Assembly (NCBI GenBank): GCA_021732025.1
Contig: JAKFVU010000027.1
Span: 1-64,000 of the forward strand
Length of the DNA: 64,000 bases
Reading direction: 5' to 3'
Source: Candidatus Obscuribacterales bacterium
GTDB lineage: Bacteria; Cyanobacteriota; Vampirovibrionia; Obscuribacterales; Obscuribacteraceae
In this document: piece after piece, positions 32,066-40,695 of the stretch
Layout of the letters: every line of letters starts with the position of its first letter
Position numbering within the stretch: the stretch's first letter is position 1
The notes under the pieces: model-generated
Database searches by the model: none
Told to the model about the DNA's origin: nothing
What the model saw: only the letters and a program-made list of their open reading frames with translations
Translations under genes and position numbers: made by a program

Positions 32066-34198
32066 ATGGAAGCAAAAGCAGAACCTACTTTGAATCCAGC
32101 TGAGAAAATTGGTGGCAGCCCCACAGGTGCGCCTGCAAATTCGCAGCCGCCTATTGGCGTCAATGCCTTTATTTTGGTCGCTCTGGTTAAAGTTGCGGTC
32201 ATGGTGCTTTTCTCGTCTGGTTATATGAATCAGCTGTTTGTGCCATTCGTGCAGCATTTTATCAGTCACTTTGACAATCCCTGGGACTTCTATTTCCAAA
32301 CTACTACGCAGCGGGATCAATTTCCTTATCAGCCGCTCATGCTCTATCTTGTGGCTTTCTTCTGCCTGCCTCTGAAACTAATTGGTTTTGAGAACAGTTA
32401 TCTGGTCAATTTCTTCATGAAGTTGCCAACTCTGCTCAGCGATATTTTGATTGCCTTCTTACTAGTCAAAATGTTTCCCGCTCGCCTTAACAAGGTGTTC
32501 TGGTATTACTTCCTTTCGCCCATTATTTTTTACGCCTGCTATATTCACTCGCAACTTGACTTGATACCAACGGCGATACTATTTTCGGCTGTTTATTTCT
32601 TGCGCAAGCATGACACGCTCAAGTCGGCTTTGCTCTTTGGGCTGGCTTTGGCCACAAAGTCGCACGTTGCTGCAGCCTTGCCTCTCTGTCTTACTTATAT
32701 CTACCGCAATCAAAAGCCTAAGACTGCTGCGCTCTATCTTGTCGGCTCCATTCTTATGCTTGTTTTCTGGGTTTACCCGTTTTTGTCTTCGCCCGGATTT
32801 CAAGCCATTGTTTTGCATAACCCCAAGCAGAGTCAGATATTTGAGTCATACATCAGTATCGGATCAATGCATATTTTCTTGCCCGTTCTGGCTGTCTGCA
32901 GCACATATGTGCGTTTTGCCCTTTACCCTAAAATCAATCTAGATTTGCTCGACGCCTTTCTCAATATAGTCTTTGCCCTTTTTGTAGCCTTGATTGTTCC
33001 AGCTCCGGGTTGGTACGTCTGGATTGTGCCCTTCCTCAGTATTTTCATGATCAAATATAGCCGGCGCGATAGTCGCATTGTGCCTGCTGGAATTGCCTTA
33101 TCTTGTTTCTACTTGTTCTATTTTCTTTTCTTCCACCAGTTTGATTATCCAGCCATTGTATTTTGTGGCCATATTTGGAATTTGGGTATTCCAGGCGAGC
33201 ATCTTTCATCGTTGGCATTTACTTTGCTGGAAGCGACTTTACTGGCCAACATCGTGCTCTGTTACCGCACTGGTGTGCGCAGTAATTCTATTTACAAACG
33301 TGAGAAGGCAATTGTCATTGGCATTGGTGGCGACAGTGGTGCTGGCAAGTCGACTCTTTTACAAGACATAAAATCACTATTGCAGAACCGCGTGGTCGAG
33401 CTTGAAGGCGACGCTGATCATAAGTGGGCTCGTCACGATGAGAATTGGAAAGGCAAGGACATTACTCACCTTGATCCGAAAGCCAATTTTCTGCATCGTC
33501 AAGCCGATACGCTCTTTAATTTGAAGCGGGGGCGCAGTGTTGAACGGGTTGACTATGACCACTCTACCGGTGCTTTTACCAGCGCTCGTCTGATCGAACC
33601 CAACGACTTTATTGTGCTCTCTGGATTGCATACTTTCTATTTGCCGAAGTCGCGCAAAGTTATTGATCTCAAGATATTTATGGATCCCGAAGCTGAGCTG
33701 AAGACCTTCTGGAAAGTCAGCCGTGACCATCGTGAGCGGGGTTATACCGAGAAACAGGCTAATGCGCAGATTAGTAGAAGGAAGACTGACGCTGATAAAT
33801 TCATTTCACCGCAAAGAGAGTTTGCTGATCTTTGTATCCGTTACTATCCCCAAGCTTTGCTCGATGAAGGATCGCTCACTGCCCAAGCAAAACTTTCACT
33901 TAAGCTGTCACTCAGTTCAAGCATTCATTTAGAAGATCTTGTGCAAGAGCTGATGGCTAATGGTTTGCTGTTGCACTGGGACTATAGCGAGAATCTCTCT
34001 AAGCAAGATTTGACTCTTTCAGAACCTGTACCACCAGCACTGTTGCAGAAGTTGGCCAGCGACATGATTCCAAATTTGGAAGAGTTAGTCGAGAACAGAA
34101 TTGAGTGGGCCGAGGATTTACGCGGCTTTGTTCAATTGATTATTTTGCTTATCATCAATGATTTGATGAAAGACAAGGAAGAAATGCATGAAGAGTGA
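32066..34198 (+). CDS. GT-C-like membrane protein fused to a uridine-kinase-like domain
   Basis: 710 residues in two parts. The N-terminal part (about 30-410) has ten or so membrane helices and resembles GT-C mannosyltransferase-type proteins (QFPYQPLMLYLVAFF, CYIHSQLDLIPTAILF, GLALATKSHVAAALP, PGWYVWIVPFLSIF). The C-terminal part (from about 420) is a P-loop kinase of the uridine kinase/phosphoribulokinase class: GIGGDSGAGKSTLL, LEGDADHKWARHD, VERVDYDHSTGAF and RDHRERGYT. First gene of the glycan operon. The ATG at 32066 has AGGA close upstream; a TTG at 31997 is possible. The kinase may phosphorylate a glycan precursor; inference only. Confidence 0.7.
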   Translation: MEAKAEPTLNPAEKIGGSPTGAPANSQPPIGVNAFILVALVKVAVMVLFSSGYMNQLFVPFVQHFISHFDNPWDFYFQTTTQRDQFPYQPLMLYLVAFFCLPLKLIGFENSYLVNFFMKLPTLLSDILIAFLLVKMFPARLNKVFWYYFLSPIIFYACYIHSQLDLIPTAILFSAVYFLRKHDTLKSALLFGLALATKSHVAAALPLCLTYIYRNQKPKTAALYLVGSILMLVFWVYPFLSSPGFQAIVLHNPKQSQIFESYISIGSMHIFLPVLAVCSTYVRFALYPKINLDLLDAFLNIVFALFVALIVPAPGWYVWIVPFLSIFMIKYSRRDSRIVPAGIALSCFYLFYFLFFHQFDYPAIVFCGHIWNLGIPGEHLSSLAFTLLEATLLANIVLCYRTGVRSNSIYKREKAIVIGIGGDSGAGKSTLLQDIKSLLQNRVVELEGDADHKWARHDENWKGKDITHLDPKANFLHRQADTLFNLKRGRSVERVDYDHSTGAFTSARLIEPNDFIVLSGLHTFYLPKSRKVIDLKIFMDPEAELKTFWKVSRDHRERGYTEKQANAQISRRKTDADKFISPQREFADLCIRYYPQALLDEGSLTAQAKLSLKLSLSSSIHLEDLVQELMANGLLLHWDYSENLSKQDLTLSEPVPPALLQKLASDMIPNLEELVENRIEWAEDLRGFVQLIILLIINDLMKDKEEMHEE

Positions 34199-34880
34199 AG
34201 GCATTCTCCTTGACCTCGATAATACAGTCTATGACTACAAGTCTGCTCACGAACCGGCTATAGCTGCGGCTCTGAAGTGGTTGGCGGGAGAACTAGAGCA
34301 GAACCTCGATGCTGTTGAGAAACAGTATGTGGCTTGTCGACAGAGAGTCAATCAAACTCTTCATGGTCTGGCTTCTTCGCATAGTCGACTGCTATATTTT
34401 CAAGGAATTGTTGAATCTTTTGGCCGCTTTCCTCATCAATTGGCCTGCAGGGCTGAAGATTTGTATTGGCAAGTCTTTTTTGAAAACATGCAACTGCGTC
34501 CGGGCTGCCTCGCTTTTCTAGAATCTGTCGGTTTGCCCATTGCTATTGTTACTGATTTAACTGCCCGCATTCAGTTCGAGAAAATTGCCCATTTAAAACT
34601 GGCTGGCTATTTGCATGCAATCGTCACCAGCGAAGAGAGTGGGCATGAGAAGCCACATCCTCGTATATTTGAAATGGCCGCCGATAAACTTGATTTACCG
34701 TTGAACCAGCTATGTATGATTGGTGACAGTTTTGAGCGCGATATCGAAGGGGCGCACAAACTCGGTCTCAACTGCTTTTGGTATAGCTCTGAAGGCGATA
34801 GGGGGCGTTTAGCAGAGGCTAATTATAGTGTTACCGTTTTCGATGATTTTCTTCAGCTGCTTGAGATGGTTAGAAAATGA
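34188..34880 (+). CDS. HAD-family hydrolase
   Basis: 230 residues with all four HAD motifs: nucleophile LLDLDNTVYDY (Asp9 and Asp11), IAIVTDLTARIQ, the lysine in SGHEKPHPRIFE and the acidic pair in MIGDSFERDIEGA. A helical cap lies between motifs 1 and 2. It is likely a small-molecule phosphatase acting on a phosphorylated sugar or polyol. It overlaps the preceding kinase fusion by 11 nt and the following aldolase by 4 nt. Confidence 0.88.
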   Translation: MKSEGILLDLDNTVYDYKSAHEPAIAAALKWLAGELEQNLDAVEKQYVACRQRVNQTLHGLASSHSRLLYFQGIVESFGRFPHQLACRAEDLYWQVFFENMQLRPGCLAFLESVGLPIAIVTDLTARIQFEKIAHLKLAGYLHAIVTSEESGHEKPHPRIFEMAADKLDLPLNQLCMIGDSFERDIEGAHKLGLNCFWYSSEGDRGRLAEANYSVTVFDDFLQLLEMVRK

Positions 34881-35986
34881 ATGACATAGTCACTGAAATT
34901 GCCGACCTCGTTGAAATTTCCCGCTTTGCCGGTGAGCGTTTTGATTTGGTGCAAGCCGGTGGCGGTAACACTTCAGTCAAGCTTGATGATGGCAGAATAT
35001 TTGTCAAGGCATCGGGAATGGCTCTTAGTGAAGTTAGTAAAGAAGATGATTTCTGCCTCTTGCAATGGCCGCCGTTGTTAGAATTTTTAGCTGGCTGTGA
35101 TAGTACTGCCACAACTGAGATGCTCGAAGCCCAGGCCAAAGTAGCTGTTGCTGAGGCTCTTACCCCTGGACCTAGAAGGCCTTCGATTGAGGCTTTGCTT
35201 CACTGCCTTTTGGGGAAATACACGTTGCATACTCATCCAATTGCAGTGGCGGCTCTTGTTTGTCGCCAGAACTGGCAAAAGATTGTTAGAGAGATTTTTG
35301 CCAGTGATTTTCCTCAGTATCAAGAGTCTCTATTTCTTGTTCCCTACAAGACCCCAGGGCCGGCTCTAGCTGTAGCACTTCATCAGCAGCTGCAAGAGAA
35401 GAATTGGCAGCCTGGATTAGCAATTGTTTTCTTAGAGAACCATGGTCTCATTGTGGCCGGTGCTAATAAGCAAATGGTGATGCAAATTACTAATGAGCTT
35501 GTTGATAAACTGGCAAGTCACCTCGCTTTTAACTTGTATCGCTACAAACTTGTCAATTTTGCTTCGGCTTTAGTAAACCAAGTTTGTAATACAAAGTGGT
35601 TAGCCTATCTCAGTGATGATCAGGTGCTCGAGAGTGCTCTCAAGAAAAATCCCGACTATTTGCTGGCCTCGTGCGCTACCCCTGATCAACTGGTCTACTG
35701 TGGTGCTAGTGGGCTCTCCTTAAGCGAGTTTGATAGCCCAGATGCGGTGCTGGCGGTGGCCGATTACCTGCATAAATTTGGTCATCCACCCAAAGTTATT
35801 GTTTCTGGCGAGCATATTTTGCTACTTGGTCAGAGTTTGCGCAAGTGCCGTGAAAGTGAAGAGGTACTTCGTTCGCACGTAATGTTGCAGCTCGGTGGCG
35901 AGCTTGACACTATGAACTATCTGGCTCAAGAAGAAGTGGAATATTTGAGTAATTGGGAAGCTGAAAAATACAGGCAGACCCTATGA
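34877..35986 (+). CDS. Class II aldolase/adducin-family protein with extra C-terminal domain
   Basis: 369 residues. The first about 230 match class II (zinc) aldolases: LVQAGGGNTSVKLDDG, a metal-binding His pair in YTLHTHPIAVAALV (about 117-119), YKTPGPALAVAL and FLENHGLIVAG. A further 130 residues (EVEYLSNWEAEKYRQ at the end) are not part of the minimal fold. Relatives such as fuculose-phosphate aldolase cleave or form C-C bonds of phosphorylated sugars. It overlaps both neighbours by 4 nt. Exact substrate unknown. Confidence 0.82.
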   Translation: MNDIVTEIADLVEISRFAGERFDLVQAGGGNTSVKLDDGRIFVKASGMALSEVSKEDDFCLLQWPPLLEFLAGCDSTATTEMLEAQAKVAVAEALTPGPRRPSIEALLHCLLGKYTLHTHPIAVAALVCRQNWQKIVREIFASDFPQYQESLFLVPYKTPGPALAVALHQQLQEKNWQPGLAIVFLENHGLIVAGANKQMVMQITNELVDKLASHLAFNLYRYKLVNFASALVNQVCNTKWLAYLSDDQVLESALKKNPDYLLASCATPDQLVYCGASGLSLSEFDSPDAVLAVADYLHKFGHPPKVIVSGEHILLLGQSLRKCRESEEVLRSHVMLQLGGELDTMNYLAQEEVEYLSNWEAEKYRQTL

Positions 35987-37674
35987 CCCATGTTGTAATT
36001 CCGATGTCTGGTTTGGGTGAGCGCTTTATCAAGGCGGGCTATGAGCTGCCCAAGCCTCTTATTGAAGTAGACGGCAAGCCTATGATCGAGCATGTGGTCT
36101 CGATGTTTTCAGCCAACGACAAGTTTACTTTCATCTGCAACAGTGAGCATCTAAGTCAAACTGATTTGCGCCAGGTACTCAATAGAATTGCTCCCCAAGG
36201 AGAGATTATTTCTATTGATACTCATAGAAAAGGGCCAGTCTATGCAGTTTCACAGTGCTTCGATCGCATTGAAGATGGCGAAGAGACAATCGTCAACTAC
36301 TGCGATTTCTATTCATATTTCAATTATCCTCAGTTTCTAGCCAAGGTGCGCAGTCGAAAAGCTGCTGGTGCAATTCCTGCTTATCGCAATTTTCACCCAC
36401 ATATGTTGGGCACCGATAACTATGCTTTTATCAAAGAAAAGAACCACTGGCTGGAAGCCATTCAAGAGAAGAAGCCATTTACCGATAATCGCATGGCCGA
36501 GTTTGCTTCTAATGGTACCTATTATTTTGCGCGCGGTGAGCACGTCAAACACTACTTTGCTGAGCTAATCAAACAAGATATTCAAGTCAATGGCGAATAC
36601 TATGTCAGCATGATTTATAACCTGATGGTAGCTGATGGGCTGAGGGTTCTAGTTTACGAAGTAGACTATATGTTGCAATGGGGCACGCCGCGCGATTTAG
36701 AAGAGTACCAGCACTGGTCTGACTATTTCACTAGATTGGCTACAGAAGGCTCTGAGGATGAACCAAGAACCGGGCAAAAGAGCCGCCCGGCTAGTCAACG
36801 AATTTCAGGTGCTCATAGTGTCGTTGTTAGTGACAGCAGTGTTGTCGATGCTTGCTTGATTCCGATGGCCGGCAAGGGGTCTCGCTTTGCTGAAGTTGGC
36901 TACCTAACACCTAAGCCCTTAATTCCAGTTTCCAATAAACCCATGGTGGTGCTCGCTTGCGACAATTTACCTGAGGCAGCGCGCTATGTATTTGTTGCTC
37001 AGAAAGAGCATCTAGATAATTCTCAGCTAAAGGGAATTTTGACTGAACAGTTTCCCAATGTCAGCGTTGTCGCCATTGATGGTATCACTGCCGGACAAGC
37101 TTCGTCATGCCAGTTAGGTATTGATGGAGCTGAGCCGCCAATTGATCCTGAAGGGAGCTTGCTCATTGGTGCCTGCGATAACGGCATTGTTTATGATCAG
37201 AGCAAATGGCAAGCGCTGATGGCAGATCAGTCAATTGATATGGCTGCTTTTAGCTTTCGCAATCATCCCTCGAGCGAACGCAATCCGCAAATGTTTGGCT
37301 GGCTCAGAATCGCTGAAACTAAGCAAACAGAATTTCCAGTGGTCACCGGTGTTTCGGTGAAGAAAGCAATTTCTGACAATCCACGAAACGATCATGCCAT
37401 CGTTGGTGCCTTTTTCTTTCGCAAGGCTAAGTATTTTAATCAGGCCATGACGGCGATGCTAGAGCAAGACATTCGTGTTAACGGTGAGTATTACGTAGAT
37501 AGCATGGTGGGCGTCTTAGCCGACTCTGGCCTTAAGTGTGTGGCATTTGAGGTAGTCGATTATATTTCTTTTGGCATTCCTAACGATCTGAAGACCTTTG
37601 CCTATTGGCAGTCGTTTTTCAGAAAATGCTCCTGGCATCAATATAAAAAGGAGGCCAGCAAAGCACAGGCATGA
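35983..37674 (+). CDS. Tandem-domain sugar nucleotidyltransferase-like protein
   Basis: 563 residues formed of two homologous nucleotidyltransferase domains. Domain 1 (1-250) starts VVIPMSGLGERFIKAGYELP with KPLIEVDGKPMIEHV and an acidic YCDFYSYF. Domain 2 (about 289-555) starts LIPMAGKGSRFAEVGYLTP with KPLIPVSNKPMVVL and GACDNGIVYD. Both keep the G-x-G-x-R-F and K-P-L signatures, so both could be active, or one regulatory. Each ends in a similar NGEYYV and V.DYxxxxG segment. It should activate a sugar or polyol phosphate with CTP or UTP. Overlaps the aldolase and GT2 genes by 4 nt each. Confidence 0.85.
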   Translation: MTHVVIPMSGLGERFIKAGYELPKPLIEVDGKPMIEHVVSMFSANDKFTFICNSEHLSQTDLRQVLNRIAPQGEIISIDTHRKGPVYAVSQCFDRIEDGEETIVNYCDFYSYFNYPQFLAKVRSRKAAGAIPAYRNFHPHMLGTDNYAFIKEKNHWLEAIQEKKPFTDNRMAEFASNGTYYFARGEHVKHYFAELIKQDIQVNGEYYVSMIYNLMVADGLRVLVYEVDYMLQWGTPRDLEEYQHWSDYFTRLATEGSEDEPRTGQKSRPASQRISGAHSVVVSDSSVVDACLIPMAGKGSRFAEVGYLTPKPLIPVSNKPMVVLACDNLPEAARYVFVAQKEHLDNSQLKGILTEQFPNVSVVAIDGITAGQASSCQLGIDGAEPPIDPEGSLLIGACDNGIVYDQSKWQALMADQSIDMAAFSFRNHPSSERNPQMFGWLRIAETKQTEFPVVTGVSVKKAISDNPRNDHAIVGAFFFRKAKYFNQAMTAMLEQDIRVNGEYYVDSMVGVLADSGLKCVAFEVVDYISFGIPNDLKTFAYWQSFFRKCSWHQYKKEASKAQA

Positions 37675-38438
37675 TCTCAGATGCACGCGACGTAATTAGC
37701 TTACCCAGCCAATCGCCTACTTTTACAGTGGTGATGCCCTGCTATAACGAATCAAAAAATATCCCACTTCTTCTCAGTCGATTTGCCAAGATCGCCGGTG
37801 GCGATACGGCTGTTCAACTGCTGCTTGTCGACAACGGTTCTACTGACGATTCGTCTAGTGTCTTAGCCAGCCAATTGCCCCAGTATTCATTTGCTAGGTC
37901 GCTGAGAGTACCGGTTAATCAAGGCTATGGCTTTGGTATTTTGGAGGGCCTGCGTGCCTGTCAGAGTGATTTCATCGGCTGGACCCATGCTGATATGCAA
38001 ACTGATCCCAGCGATATTCTCAAGGCAATAGAGCTAGTTAAAGGCGCTGGTTATGCCAGTGACATTTATGTAAAAGGTTTGCGTCGAGGCCGCCCTCTGG
38101 CTGATTCATTCTTTACCGGTGGCATGAGTATCTTTGAGACCTGCTTCATGGGCACCAATTTATGGGATATCAATGCCCAGCCCAACATATTTCACCGCTC
38201 GTTCTTTCAGTCCTGGAAGGAGCCACCAACAGACTTTGCTTTAGATCTCTATGCCTACTACATGGCCCGTCAGAAGAATCTTAATATTGTTAGATTTGAT
38301 GTTGTCTTTCCTCCGCGAATTCACGGTGAATCAAAATGGAACACCGGTTTTAAATCAAAGCTCAAGTTCATCAAGCGCACCATCGATTTTAGTATCAAAC
38401 TGAAGAGCGCCCTCAGTCACTCATCAAAGGAAGTTTGA
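37671..38438 (+). CDS. Family 2 glycosyltransferase
   Basis: 255 residues of GT-A fold: TVVMPCYNESKNIPLLL, LLVDNGSTDDSS (about 54) and GWTHADMQTDPSDI (the DxD-type region, about 106). A positively charged C-terminal stretch (KFIKRTIDFSIKLKSAL) follows without a clear membrane helix. It resembles dolichyl-phosphate mannosyltransferase-type GT2 enzymes, which move a sugar to a lipid carrier, perhaps for the GT-C proteins downstream. The next gene starts immediately after its stop. Confidence 0.85.
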   Translation: MISDARDVISLPSQSPTFTVVMPCYNESKNIPLLLSRFAKIAGGDTAVQLLLVDNGSTDDSSSVLASQLPQYSFARSLRVPVNQGYGFGILEGLRACQSDFIGWTHADMQTDPSDILKAIELVKGAGYASDIYVKGLRRGRPLADSFFTGGMSIFETCFMGTNLWDINAQPNIFHRSFFQSWKEPPTDFALDLYAYYMARQKNLNIVRFDVVFPPRIHGESKWNTGFKSKLKFIKRTIDFSIKLKSALSHSSKEV

Positions 38439-39032
38439 ATGCATTTTATCGCTCATCGCATCAATCAGTTAGAGTCATTGCGACAGGTGCCTGCTCAATT
38501 TGGGTGTGAAATAGATCTGCGTGATCGCGCTGAGCGTTTGATATTGCAGCATGATCCCTTTAAAGACGGCGAAGATGCTGAGCCATTCTTTGCCGAGTAC
38601 AATAATCATGGCACATTGATTCTCAATGTGAAAAGCGAGCGCATTGAAGATACTATTTTGCCACTAATGCAGAAGTACAAAATTGAGAATTACTTCTTTC
38701 TCGATTCGTCGCTGCCAATGATAGTCAATTTGACGAAGCGTGGTGAGAAGCGCATTGCTTTGCGCTATTCAGAGTTTGAAACTATTGAAACAGTGCTCAA
38801 TTTTACTGGTCTTGTAGATTGGGTCTGGATCGATTGTTTCACGCGCCTGTCGCTCAATAGAGACGACTATAAGCGCTTGAAAGAGGCTAACTTCAAGCTT
38901 TGTCTAGTTTCACCCGAACTGCAGGGTCGCCCAGACGATATTCCTGTCTATAAACAACAGATGGCAGCCGATGAAATTGTAATGGATGCTATTTGCACCA
39001 AGCAATATAATATCGATCTCTGGAGTTCTTAG
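38439..39032 (+). CDS. Glycerophosphodiester phosphodiesterase-like protein
   Basis: 197 residues. The start HFIAHRINQLESL, GCEIDLRDRAERLILQHDPF and TLILNVKSE mirror the catalytic half of the GDPD fold (His-Arg, Glu-x-Asp, His-Asp). At 197 residues it is shorter than usual (about 240) and the C-terminal half is divergent (VDWVWIDCFTRLSLNRDDY). It might cleave a phosphodiester in a glycan or lipid, or be a non-catalytic binding relative. Abuts the GT2 gene; the next gene starts 1 nt after its stop. Confidence 0.65.
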   Translation: MHFIAHRINQLESLRQVPAQFGCEIDLRDRAERLILQHDPFKDGEDAEPFFAEYNNHGTLILNVKSERIEDTILPLMQKYKIENYFFLDSSLPMIVNLTKRGEKRIALRYSEFETIETVLNFTGLVDWVWIDCFTRLSLNRDDYKRLKEANFKLCLVSPELQGRPDDIPVYKQQMAADEIVMDAICTKQYNIDLWSS

Positions 39033-39033
39033 A

Positions 39034-40695
39034 ATGGCTCAGGCAGTCGACGAAGTGCAAAGGCAGGCGGCCAAAGATGTAGACAATCAACCTGTGTCTA
39101 GTGATTTGTCTATTGTTGTTCTGCTTGCTGTGGGTGCCTTGTCGCTGGTTGCTGTTTTGTCTGGCCTGCACTGGTGGCTCTGGCACCCGATGCTGATTTT
39201 TTGTGATCAAGGTCTTTATGTGCATATGGCCCAGCTTCTTCTCGAAGGGAAAGTGCCGTATGTAGACATGTTTGACGTTAATCCTCCTTTGGCTATCTAC
39301 ATTCAGATTTTGCCAGTCTTGCTGTCTCGACTGTTTCATATGCCCTTGCCGCTCAGTTTTTCTATCTATGTTTGCGCTCTTGAACTACTAAGCTGTTGTC
39401 TTGTGCTCTGGGTACTGGTGGCGGCAAGACGTACTGGTGCTGCTATATTGGGCGCAAGCGCTCTGCTTGGCTTTGTTTACTACAACCACCTTCAGCGCAT
39501 GGATTTCGGTCAGAGAGAGCATATATTTTGCATTGTTTATGCTCCTTTTCTTCTCTTGCGTTATTTGCGCTGGCAAGGAATTACAATTGGTCGTTGGCCT
39601 TGCATCGCTGTCGGGGTCATCGCTGGTATTGGCTTGGCGCTGAAGCCGCACTTTATGCTCATGGCCTGTGCCCCAGAGATTGTCTGGTGGCTGCGTACTC
39701 GTCAGTCTAAGCCATTGCTCGCCCCAGAGGTTCTATCTGTGGTGGCAGTAGTGGCCATTTATCTCTTCCATTTTATTTTCTTGCCCCCTCAAGAATTACA
39801 AGCTTTTTTCAATTTTGTCGTACCAATTTATAAAGAAGGCTACGAATACTACGTTACTTCTCCGATATTCAATATGGCCAGTTTCTGGCGTATCGATTTT
39901 CTGCTACTTGCTTTAGCGTCGGTCTTGGCCCTGGTTTTGGCTCGCCTCAGCAGCCTGCCTTTAGCTATCTGCGCTTTTTCGTTTATGTCGGCTGTTGTAT
40001 TTGTCTTGGCTGGTCAGGCTTGGTCATGCCATATGATTGCCGTGCGCATGGGAAACTCTATGGCACTGGCTGTAGAGGCGGCCTTGCTTTATCAGGTGCT
40101 ACCGTTACACCTGGTCGGTTTAGGTCGGCCCAAGTTGGCTGGTATGGCGGCTTCGTTATTTGCTGTAGCCATTATTGGTGGTGGCATGTATCTAAATGCT
40201 GCAAAGGTCGTTGAAAATGAAGAGTTTCTCAACCGCCAGCCCTACCCGTTGGTTCAGGTTGGCTATCCTGAATGGGGTATGGGTGCTGCCGATGACATGG
40301 AAAACTTTGTCGCTTCTTGCTTAGAGCACAGTAGTAAAGGCGATTCTATTCTGTTTATTTGTGCATCGATGGCCCCGGGCTATCCTATGCTTTTGCAGAT
40401 GGAACGAAAGCCCGGTTCGAGATTTTTACACGGTATGATGCTGCCCATTTTGTCTTTCATCATTGATCGGCCAGACCTTAGTGCTAAAGCGCGAGAGCGT
40501 TTCAAGGGCTATAAGAAACAAGTTATTGACTGGTATAGCGAAGACATAAAAAAGAATAGGCCAAAGCTCATATACATTCAAGATAATCCTATGAGTTGGG
40601 TTTTTGGTGATGTTGATTTTATCAACACGATAATGTCTAACTATAAAAAGCTTGAAGAGAGAAACGGTATAAGTGTGTACAAGCGCAATGACTAG
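39034..40695 (+). CDS. GT-C-family membrane glycosyltransferase-like protein
   Basis: 553 residues with about eleven membrane helices. After the first helix (about 30-50) comes the outer loop DQGLYVHMAQLLLEGKVPY followed by VDMFDVNPPLAIYIQ, the pattern of PMT/ArnT-type transferases that use lipid-linked sugars. The C-terminal soluble part (about 440-553) faces the periplasm. ATG at 39034 with GGAG 8 nt upstream. It is a paralogue of the next gene. Confidence 0.75.
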   Translation: MAQAVDEVQRQAAKDVDNQPVSSDLSIVVLLAVGALSLVAVLSGLHWWLWHPMLIFCDQGLYVHMAQLLLEGKVPYVDMFDVNPPLAIYIQILPVLLSRLFHMPLPLSFSIYVCALELLSCCLVLWVLVAARRTGAAILGASALLGFVYYNHLQRMDFGQREHIFCIVYAPFLLLRYLRWQGITIGRWPCIAVGVIAGIGLALKPHFMLMACAPEIVWWLRTRQSKPLLAPEVLSVVAVVAIYLFHFIFLPPQELQAFFNFVVPIYKEGYEYYVTSPIFNMASFWRIDFLLLALASVLALVLARLSSLPLAICAFSFMSAVVFVLAGQAWSCHMIAVRMGNSMALAVEAALLYQVLPLHLVGLGRPKLAGMAASLFAVAIIGGGMYLNAAKVVENEEFLNRQPYPLVQVGYPEWGMGAADDMENFVASCLEHSSKGDSILFICASMAPGYPMLLQMERKPGSRFLHGMMLPILSFIIDRPDLSAKARERFKGYKKQVIDWYSEDIKKNRPKLIYIQDNPMSWVFGDVDFINTIMSNYKKLEERNGISVYKRND

